Part shown: one piece after another, positions 23,897-29,826 of the stretch
How positions within the stretch are numbered: the first letter of the stretch is position 1
Layout: each line of letters begins with the position of its first letter
Assembly (NCBI GenBank): GCA_003695215.1
Contig: RFIM01000041.1
Location: 1-29,826 of the forward strand
Origin: Chloroflexota bacterium
GTDB taxonomy: Bacteria > Chloroflexota > Anaerolineae > Aggregatilineales > UBA2796
Direction: 5' to 3'
DNA length: 29,826 nucleotides
Notes under the pieces: model-generated
Seen by the model: the letters and a program-made list of their open reading frames with translations, nothing else
What the model was told of the DNA's origin: nothing
The model's database searches: none
Position numbers and translations under genes: made by a program

Positions 23897-24874
23897 ATGG
23901 ACAAGTCGCCCGTTGAGTATCGCTGGGCTCTGGACGCTGAAGATCGCCCTGTGCCGATCACTTTGGCCCAGCGCGGCGTGCATTACACCTGCCCGTTGTG
24001 CCGCGGCGCGATGGTGGCACGGCTTGGCGCGCAGCTGCAGCATCATTTCAGCCATCTCAGCGCCAACACCTGCGATTCGGAAGCCGTCAGTGTGGCGGCG
24101 CTGCGCCGTTGGCTAGCATTAGGTTGCCAGCAGGCGCTCAGTCAGCAGCGCGAGTTGCCTCTCAGCTGGCAGTGCGCCCTGTGCGGTCAAACTCACGCCC
24201 AAAACTTGCTCCAGGACGTCGCCTACGTCTTAGAAGACCTGCTGAACGCCGCTGAGAGCCCTGACGTGCGCCTGACCGATGCGCAAGGCGCTGAGCGCGT
24301 CGCTTTTTACATCCTCGGCAAAGATGCAGCCTTGCCCGAGCGCTTACAGGAATTAGTTGGGCAAGGTCGCTTCGCTTTTGCGCTTTCAGCTGAGGCATTG
24401 CCTGAGTCAAATGACTTGAATGCATATCTGGCAATGCTCAAGCCGTTTGCGGCGCCATGCCCGCTCTGGGATCGGGCGGATGTAGTGCGCGAGCCTGAGC
24501 GCTTGCGCCGCTTGCTGATCAACCTTGCCAATCGTCCGCCGCACTATTTCTTCGGCGCCGTGGAGCGCGTCGAAGGCTTGGCCGACGTCGTGCGGATTGG
24601 CCACTATAAGGTCTGGGCAGCTTTGCCGTTCTGGCTGCGCGCCGTTGGTGGTGCGCTCAATCGCTTGGCGCCAAATGTCGAGATTTTCATACAAAATTGG
24701 GATCAGCCCAATGGTGGGACAATTTACTTATATTATGTTAAAATCAGAGAGACGCGAGCTATTGCATTACGTCGTTACGCACCGCGTAGCGTGCCGAGTC
24801 TTCAAATAGATGATCGCTATCGGCTCCTGAGCTTCACCGCGCTGGATATGGCGCGCGAACTTGTCTCGAATTAG
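23897..24874 (+). CDS. CoiA-like N-terminal zinc-ribbon protein, unknown function
   Basis: A 325-residue protein whose N-terminus resembles the competence protein CoiA family. YTCPLCRGAMVARLG (C32, C35) followed by HHFSH (H50, H53) and C59DSE is the CoiA-type zinc-binding pattern. A second CxxC (WQCALCGQTH, C93 and C96) suggests a further zinc ribbon. Residues 100-325 show no nuclease motif I recognise, whereas full-length CoiA has a PD-(D/E)XK-like nuclease domain, so this may be a divergent or reduced relative. CoiA promotes processing of incoming DNA during transformation; whether that applies here is unknown. The A+T-rich stretch 24716-24750 (encoding TIYLYYVKI) differs sharply in base use from its surroundings. 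It precedes the small zinc-ribbon gene by 22 bases. Confidence 0.65.
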   Translation: MDKSPVEYRWALDAEDRPVPITLAQRGVHYTCPLCRGAMVARLGAQLQHHFSHLSANTCDSEAVSVAALRRWLALGCQQALSQQRELPLSWQCALCGQTHAQNLLQDVAYVLEDLLNAAESPDVRLTDAQGAERVAFYILGKDAALPERLQELVGQGRFAFALSAEALPESNDLNAYLAMLKPFAAPCPLWDRADVVREPERLRRLLINLANRPPHYFFGAVERVEGLADVVRIGHYKVWAALPFWLRAVGGALNRLAPNVEIFIQNWDQPNGGTIYLYYVKIRETRAIALRRYAPRSVPSLQIDDRYRLLSFTALDMARELVSN

Positions 24875-24896
24875 CGCTTGCAGTGCCTCTTGGTGA

Positions 24897-25190
24897 ATGA
24901 CTATGCCCAGATCTGCTCAGGCCTCGCGCGTGCTGGACGGGAAGGTGCTGACCACCTTGATCAAAGCCACAGCCGAAGGCTTCTTCCACATTGACCGCCT
25001 GACGAATCCACGTTTAGGCGTCGGTGAGCGCACAACTGCCGTTGATAGAGTGCTGCTACGTCGCTTGAATATGAGCAGTTGCTGCTCACAGTGCAAGCGC
25101 CAATTGCCAGTAGAGCATCGCTATACGCTCTGCGAGGGTTGCGCTGCACGAACCCACAAGTCTAAGAACCCATGGAGAACTACCCAATGA
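24897..25190 (+). CDS. Small zinc-ribbon-type protein upstream of the Sco1 gene
   Basis: A 97-residue protein I do not recognise. The C-terminal part carries a two-knuckle zinc ribbon, C63-SQ-C66 and C79-EG-C82, with a further C62. The first 58 residues are polar and contain no motif. Its TGA stop (25188-25190) overlaps the ATG of the Sco1 gene as ATGA, the classic sign of translational coupling, which is the best evidence that it is real. GGTGA precedes ATG 24897. A shorter start at ATG 25070 would give only the zinc-ribbon part and cannot be excluded. A role in metal sensing or binding is inference from motif and neighbour only. Confidence 0.55.
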   Translation: MTMPRSAQASRVLDGKVLTTLIKATAEGFFHIDRLTNPRLGVGERTTAVDRVLLRRLNMSSCCSQCKRQLPVEHRYTLCEGCAARTHKSKNPWRTTQ

Positions 25191-25798
25191 GAGTCTTAAG
25201 CATTGCCCTGAGCCTCTTGCTTACCTTGAGCGCGTGCACAAGCGCGCCCGCCGCCACACCGACTCCAACTGCGGCGCCGCTGCCCGAAGGGGTCCGCCCG
25301 GTTGAGCCGCCTATCGCCCTGCCCGATTTCAGCCTGACCGATCAAAGCGGGCAGCCTTTCAGTTTGCAGAACTTCCGCGATCGCTGGACAGTGCTGAGCT
25401 TTGGCTACACGCACTGCCCTGATGTCTGCCCGATCATCTTAGCGCACTTCACGCTCACGAAACGTGCGCTCGGCGACCAAGCCGATAAGGTCACTTTCAT
25501 GTTCATCAGCGTGGATGGCGCGCGCGATACGCCTGAGGTGCTGCGCAGGCATCTGGCCAACTTCGATGCCAGTTTTCTTGGGCTGACGGGCGATGAGATG
25601 GCGATCCGTCCGCTGGCGCAGGCCTTCGGCGTGCGCTATGAGATCGTCAAGCCTGAAGGCACGCAAGCGGACTACTTGATCAACCACACTGCCTCATCGT
25701 TCTTGGTCAATCCTAAGGGCGAGCTGGTGCGCATCTACAGCTATGGCACTCAGCCTGAGGTAGTGGCCGCCGATCTCAAGGCGCTGATTCTGAACTAG
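25187..25798 (+). CDS. Sco1/SenC-type copper chaperone lipoprotein
   Basis: A 203-residue Sco family thioredoxin-fold protein. Residues 1-17 are a lipoprotein signal with lipobox LSAC (C17), so it is anchored outside the membrane; a Thr-Pro/Ala linker follows. The copper ligands are C77 and C81 in THCPDVCP and H167 in INHTASSF. Sco proteins deliver copper to the CuA site of cytochrome c oxidase or act as redox sensors. No oxidase gene is in the window, so its oxidase partner must be elsewhere. ATG 25187 is chosen over an in-frame ATG at 25172 because GGAG (25174-25177) lies nine bases before it and the lipoprotein signal then starts directly. The 3' end overlaps recJ on the other strand by 23 bases. 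Confidence 0.93.
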   Translation: MRVLSIALSLLLTLSACTSAPAATPTPTAAPLPEGVRPVEPPIALPDFSLTDQSGQPFSLQNFRDRWTVLSFGYTHCPDVCPIILAHFTLTKRALGDQADKVTFMFISVDGARDTPEVLRRHLANFDASFLGLTGDEMAIRPLAQAFGVRYEIVKPEGTQADYLINHTASSFLVNPKGELVRIYSYGTQPEVVAADLKALILN

Positions 25799-28115
25799 GC
25801 TTCAGCAGCAGCTTGAGCGGCATCAGGCTGAAGTAGCGCCGAAAGGCTTCCATTTCCTCATAGGCAGCGCGCATACGCTTCAGATGAGCTTCTGACTCAG
25901 CGCGGCACGCCGCAGCAGCCTCTGGATGCGCTAGTTGAATGCGCTGCTGTGAGTCTTCCTGGTAGCTGATCCGACCTTCAGCAGCGAGGAAATCCAGCGC
26001 CCTGCGGACAAACTCAGGGCTAGCGGCTACGGCGCCGCACAATTCTGCAAGGCCGACCGTGCCCTTGAAATGCGTCAGGGCGTTCTTGAGAGCCAGCGTC
26101 AGCTGCCTGAGCAGGTCTTCAAAGCGCACAAGCGGCGGCGGCGCGCCGATCACATGCACGCTTTGCGGCGCCGTGATGCTCAGCGCCGCGCGCAGCGTCT
26201 CCAGATCGGGCGGCGCGGTGAAGATGATCAGCGTCTTGCAGGCGCTCAGCTGAGCGCGCCGCTGAAAATGCGGAAAATCAAGCCGATTGTAGGCTTCTGC
26301 CCAAACTTGCGCCTCAGGCAGCTCAGCCCGAAGCGCCTCAAGGCGCGCAAACGGATCGCTATCGCGCCGCCAATCGTGCACCTGTAGTGCGCTCTCGCTC
26401 TCAACGACTATGGGCGCGTGCCGCTGCAAGCCGACTAGCGCAGCCTCAAGCTGCCCATATGCATCGAGGCTGAGCGTGTAGGCTGCGTCAAACCGACCTT
26501 CGGGCACTGCCAGATCGGCGCCGCGCCAGACGATCAAGGGCAAAGTGCGCCCATCCTCATCTTCCGCGACGATGCGCAGATGCTCGTTATCGCGGCCGAA
26601 GGTTGCAGCATGGCTGACGTGCAGGTTTGATGTTGCCAGCACCACAGGCGGATTGCCTTCGCCAAAAGGCCCAAGGCGCTGCAGGCGCTTGGCGAAATCG
26701 GTGTCAAGCGTGGCAAGGCTGCAGAGCATGTCAATGTGAAGCGGCGGCACTTGAAGTGCCTCGGGCCGCTGCTTGAGCAACGCGTTGCTCAAGCGTTTGC
26801 GCAGCGCAGGCACATGCTGCACAGCTAACGAAAGGCCTGCTGCGCTGCGATGACCGCCGAAGGTGTGCAGCAAATCGGCGGCTTGCGCTAGCGCAGCGTA
26901 AATGTCCAAATCGCCAAAGGTGCGCGCCGAGCCGCTGACAATTGCGCCATTTCCGCCAAGCAAGACCACTGGGCGCGCATAGCGCTCGGCCAAGTTGCCA
27001 GCAACGCCGCCCAGCACGCCGACGTGCCACTCAGGCTGATGCAGGACTAGCGCCGCCTCTTGCAGTAAGCTGCGATCGGCTTCCAACATGGCGCGCGCGG
27101 CCTCCTCAACTTGGCGCGAGAGCAAGCGGCGCTCGACGTTCAAGCGTTCAAGCGATCCTGCGATCAGGGCCGCGCGCGGACGATCGCGCGTGGTCAGCAG
27201 CTCCACTGCCAGCATGGCATCGCCCAAGCGCCCGACCGCGTTCAGGCGCGGCCCGAGCGTGAAGCCAAGCCGCTCAGCTGTGAGCGTCTCAGGTGGCAAT
27301 TTCGCCACTCGCAAGAGCTCCTGAAGGCCGATCCGTTCAGTCAGGCGCAGGTGATCCATGCCCAGCTGCAGCAGGTGGCGCGTATCGCCAACTTGCTCGG
27401 CCACATCGCAGACGATGCCCAGCGCCACAAGGTCGAGCAAGGCGCCCAAGTGCCTGGTCTGCCCAAAGATGGCAAACAAGTGCTGCACCAGCTTGAAGGC
27501 GACACCGACGCCGGGCAAGGTGCGCAGCGGATGCCCGAGCGGCAAGCGTTTCGGATTGACCACAGCCTGCGCTCTCGGCAAGGACTCGCCCAGTTCATGA
27601 TGATCGGTGATGATCACAGGCAAGCCTAGCGCCTGCGCTGTCTCAACGGCGCTGTGCTCGCTGACGCCCGTATCGCAAGTCAGCAACAGGTCGGGCTGAT
27701 GTTGCGCCACTAGCGCTTGCAGGCGCTCAACCTTAATGCCGTGCGACTCAGTAGCGCGTTGCGGCACGTAATAGACGGCGTGTGCGCCCAAGCGCTGCAG
27801 TGCATCTACCAAGAGCGCCGTTGCTGTCTGGCCATCTACGTCAAAATCGCCCCAGATTAGGATCTTGCCCTTGCGCCGAACAGTTTGCGCCAAAAGCTCA
27901 GAGGCGCGCGTTAGGTCGGGCAAGCTCTCAGGCGGCGCGGGCGTGTAGAAGCTCGGATCGAGGAAGGCGCGTATGGCGCTCGGCTGATTGAAGCCGCGCC
28001 TGAGCAAAATCGTGGCGATCAGCTCGTCGAAATCGCAGGCTGCCAGGATATCAGGCGCAATGGGCAGCTCTGCTTCAGGCAAATGCCAGGCGCGCTCAGC
28101 AGCTGGGTACGTCAT
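25776..28115 (-). CDS. recJ: Single-stranded-DNA-specific exonuclease RecJ
   Basis: A 779-residue DHH/DHHA1 protein. Residues 20-85 are the N-terminal segment. D90-F-D92-V-D94-G95 (WGDFDVDGQTATALL) is motif I and TCDTG (D148) motif II, followed by TDHHELG (D171, H172, H173), the DHH signature. DHHA1 has GGHRSAAGL further on. The protein degrades single-stranded DNA 5' to 3' for recombination and mismatch repair in the cytoplasm. RecJ is usually 550-600 residues; here an extra C-terminal part of about 100 residues (from roughly 680, TLALKNALTHFKGTVGLAEL onward) looks helical or winged-helix-like. The ATG (28115-28113) overlaps the preceding gene's stop as ATGA, indicating coupled translation. 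The convergent 3' end overlaps the Sco1 gene by 23 bases. Confidence 0.93.
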   Translation of the reverse strand: MTYPAAERAWHLPEAELPIAPDILAACDFDELIATILLRRGFNQPSAIRAFLDPSFYTPAPPESLPDLTRASELLAQTVRRKGKILIWGDFDVDGQTATALLVDALQRLGAHAVYYVPQRATESHGIKVERLQALVAQHQPDLLLTCDTGVSEHSAVETAQALGLPVIITDHHELGESLPRAQAVVNPKRLPLGHPLRTLPGVGVAFKLVQHLFAIFGQTRHLGALLDLVALGIVCDVAEQVGDTRHLLQLGMDHLRLTERIGLQELLRVAKLPPETLTAERLGFTLGPRLNAVGRLGDAMLAVELLTTRDRPRAALIAGSLERLNVERRLLSRQVEEAARAMLEADRSLLQEAALVLHQPEWHVGVLGGVAGNLAERYARPVVLLGGNGAIVSGSARTFGDLDIYAALAQAADLLHTFGGHRSAAGLSLAVQHVPALRKRLSNALLKQRPEALQVPPLHIDMLCSLATLDTDFAKRLQRLGPFGEGNPPVVLATSNLHVSHAATFGRDNEHLRIVAEDEDGRTLPLIVWRGADLAVPEGRFDAAYTLSLDAYGQLEAALVGLQRHAPIVVESESALQVHDWRRDSDPFARLEALRAELPEAQVWAEAYNRLDFPHFQRRAQLSACKTLIIFTAPPDLETLRAALSITAPQSVHVIGAPPPLVRFEDLLRQLTLALKNALTHFKGTVGLAELCGAVAASPEFVRRALDFLAAEGRISYQEDSQQRIQLAHPEAAAACRAESEAHLKRMRAAYEEMEAFRRYFSLMPLKLLLKPSSESAP

Positions 28116-29806
28116 TGAGCGACATCCACGTGCAGATTGTTCTCGCGCAACGCCTTGAGCAGCGCCTCGCGCTGATCGGCGCGCACGGCCACTGCCTGAT
28201 CGCCCAGCCGCGCGCCTAGATAGCGCCGCACCTTGGGCAGCTCAAAAAGATCATCCAGCAGCGCTTTGCTCGGCACGCGCAGCACCCAGAGCTGCTCCAG
28301 GGTAGCCGTCTGCGCTTCTGCGGCCGCCCATGTCTGCAATTGCTGCACCACTGTTTGCGGTACGCCGTTATCAGTGACGCGCTGCAAAAAGGTGATGATC
28401 TGCTCGATGCGCACGCCCTGCCGCTTGGCGCGCGCTACGCTCTCAGGCGTGATCAAATAGCGGTAGCCTTCAACGGAGGAGACGCCGCCGATCCAGTTGG
28501 TGAAGCGCGCCAACTGGAAGCGCTCATAGCGGTTGGTTGCGCGCAGGGCGCGGCAGGTGCCATCAGCGTCCACTGTGATTGGCTTGCCTTCATTAGGCGC
28601 GTTTGGCACGCTGGGCGGCCACTCGCCGCTGCCAACCAACGCGCGCCCATAGGGCGTCAGGCGGCAGAACTTGCCGCTTTCGGCAATATCCAGCAAGCCG
28701 AGCAGGTGCATTGGCACGTTCAGGATGAAGCGCAAAAGCGCGCCGTCTACGGCGTGCCAATGCTCAAAGCCGCGCAAATACTTGTTTGTGCGCGCATCGC
28801 GAATGTACCAGCTCTCGTAGTCGCCGTCAGGGCGCATGAAGTCAGGCTCTTCTTCATGAATGGTCTCGATCAGGTCATCCACAGACCACCAATCGCTCGG
28901 CGGCACCAGCTCGAGGTAATTCAAGATGGCTTGCCGCGCCAAGAGCGGATCGTTTTGCCAGGTGCCAGTCCGCTCGACTCGCAGCGTCGGCACGTGGAGC
29001 AGCTCGTTGAAGCGGCGGCTGCTCTGCCAGCTTTCGGCAAGGGCGCGCACTTGGGCAGGGCGCGGCACGTCCAACCAGGAACGCGCTTTGGCAGGCACAG
29101 GCTTGATCTTGCCTTCCTCGAGCGCGGCTATGCCCATATCCAGCGCCAAATTGACCATCAAGGCCACACGCGCCGCATCCACTTTGCCGATGAAGAACGG
29201 CTCTAGGGCCATACGCATCTCATCCGAGAGCGACTCATCCACTAGGGGCACGTCTTCAATATAGCAGCCGACCAAGAACGTGGTCAGGTCGTCCACAAGG
29301 GAGGTATCCGCAGGGCGGATATTTTGCGGCTCGGGCACGCTGGGCAAAGGTTCGCTGCGCTGCGCGGCCGCACTGAGATCGTAGCCCGTTTTGTTAGTCG
29401 GCAAAAGCGGCGCCAGATCGCTGGGCACGTACACAAAAGCCTGCCCGCCGCCATAGGCGATCAAGCCGAGATAGTAGAGCGCCTCAGCAACGCTGATAGG
29501 CGCCAGATGCGGCTTCTCGCGCACTAGGCGGTCGGCGCCCATTGGGCGAACTTCGCCTGCCAGCCGCTTGAACGTGCCTGTGGGCATTTTATGTTCAGCA
29601 GAGGCTAAGAGCACTTGCAAAGCGCCGCGCTGCTCATCGCTCAGGCGCTCCCAGACCGACTCCGCCTTCTCGCGGTCGAGCATCGCCTTGCTCAGCGCGC
29701 TGACAGCGCGCTTGTGGTCGCGCGGCAAGTCCACATCCCAGCGGTTGGCGATGATCCGCAGCAGATCGATTTCGTATTCGGCAAGCGTCTGTTCAAGGGT
29801 TGGCAT
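28112..29806 (-). CDS. Helicase-associated (XPB N-terminal-like/Helicase_C_3) domain protein
   Basis: A 564-residue protein. The C-terminal third contains a pattern of the helicase-associated XPB/Ssl2 N-terminal-like domain: ITVDADGTCRALR (about 413-425), then YRYLITPESVARAKRQGVR and IEQIITFLQ. Residues 1-90 are helical (a WERLSDEQRGALQVLLAS segment), and the middle (190-400) is unrecognised but contains winged-helix-like stretches such as PPSDWWSVDDLIETIHEEE. No helicase motor motif (Walker A or DEAD box) is visible, so it should bind DNA or partner a helicase rather than unwind it. It is cotranscribed and translationally coupled with recJ. Translation starts at the ATG (29806-29804) just six bases after an extended -10 element, so the mRNA appears leaderless. 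Function is not known. Confidence 0.75.
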   Translation of the reverse strand: MPTLEQTLAEYEIDLLRIIANRWDVDLPRDHKRAVSALSKAMLDREKAESVWERLSDEQRGALQVLLASAEHKMPTGTFKRLAGEVRPMGADRLVREKPHLAPISVAEALYYLGLIAYGGGQAFVYVPSDLAPLLPTNKTGYDLSAAAQRSEPLPSVPEPQNIRPADTSLVDDLTTFLVGCYIEDVPLVDESLSDEMRMALEPFFIGKVDAARVALMVNLALDMGIAALEEGKIKPVPAKARSWLDVPRPAQVRALAESWQSSRRFNELLHVPTLRVERTGTWQNDPLLARQAILNYLELVPPSDWWSVDDLIETIHEEEPDFMRPDGDYESWYIRDARTNKYLRGFEHWHAVDGALLRFILNVPMHLLGLLDIAESGKFCRLTPYGRALVGSGEWPPSVPNAPNEGKPITVDADGTCRALRATNRYERFQLARFTNWIGGVSSVEGYRYLITPESVARAKRQGVRIEQIITFLQRVTDNGVPQTVVQQLQTWAAAEAQTATLEQLWVLRVPSKALLDDLFELPKVRRYLGARLGDQAVAVRADQREALLKALRENNLHVDVAQ

Positions 29807-29812
29807 AGCACA

Positions 29813-29821
29813 AGTGTACCA
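29813..29821 (-). promoter_or_regulatory. Extended -10 element before the recJ-partner gene
   Basis: On the minus strand TGGTACACT matches the extended -10 consensus TGnTANNNT. Six bases separate it from the ATG at 29806, so transcription would begin at or near the start codon. The -35 position lies beyond the window edge. Confidence 0.5.
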
Positions 29822-29826
29822 CGAAA

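Noticed and set aside
28340..29206. 288-residue plus-strand open frame opposite the helicase-associated gene
   Set aside because: Antisense shadow; its translation has low-complexity Ala/Gln/Arg composition and no recognisable motif.
1..29826. tRNA, rRNA, CRISPR or insertion-sequence signals
   Set aside because: I looked for T-loop motifs, spaced direct repeats, terminal inverted repeats and transposase motifs and saw none; a covariance search could still find a small RNA.

Overview
The window is a compact, GC-rich (roughly 60 %) bacterial chromosome segment. It holds 21 genes or gene parts that I accept plus one short gene remnant. No stretch longer than about 200 bases lacks a gene, and I see no tRNA, rRNA, CRISPR array, insertion sequence or phage gene. 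The gene set suggests a member of the Chloroflexota (Anaerolineae-like). The clues are a SpoVS homologue without other sporulation genes, secreted WD40/TolB-type propellers, Thr-Pro-rich linkers in exported proteins, a MurJ and a peptidoglycan-recycling gene, and -35/-10 promoters spaced by 17 bases. This placement is inference from style and content; no marker gene is present.

Layout. Bases 1-779 (minus) are the N-terminal part of an exported WD40 protein that runs off the left edge. Bases 896-2230 (plus) encode a small GT-C-like membrane protein. Bases 2422-7214 (plus) run spoVS, a PHP phosphoesterase, a PRXL2-like redoxin, an alpha/beta-hydrolase-fold protein lacking its nucleophile serine, and a dikinase-type phosphotransferase (ATP-grasp plus phosphohistidine domain, no PEP-binding barrel). 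A short PD40/TolB fossil follows at the convergent junction near 7307-7399.

Bases 7400-15037 (minus) look like one long transcription unit. Reading from the promoter at 15077-15105 the order is a beta-CASP metallo-beta-lactamase nuclease, a small acidic protein ending in a sliding-clamp-type motif (QLSFF), bifunctional FTCD, an M23 endopeptidase, D-galactonate dehydratase (dgoD), and a GH13-like protein with altered catalytic residues. Bases 15153-20542 (minus) form a cell-wall unit: a fusion of a BadF-type sugar kinase with MurQ etherase, then the lipid II flippase MurJ, then an exported TolB-like propeller. Its promoter is back to back with that of a FadN-type 3-hydroxyacyl-CoA dehydrogenase/enoyl-CoA hydratase at 20714-23113.

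A perfect 30-base palindrome separates fadN from four plus-strand genes: a DUF4230-like membrane protein, a CoiA-like zinc-ribbon protein, a small zinc-ribbon protein, and a Sco1-type copper lipoprotein whose start overlaps the small gene's stop. The last unit, 25776-29806 (minus), pairs a helicase-associated winged-helix-type protein with RecJ through an ATGA overlap. Its transcript looks leaderless.

Most promising leads: the kinase-MurQ fusion (one polypeptide apparently doing MurNAc phosphorylation and ether cleavage), the new small protein with a C-terminal clamp-binding motif beside a beta-CASP nuclease, the catalytically altered GH13 and alpha/beta-hydrolase proteins, and the translationally coupled RecJ partner.
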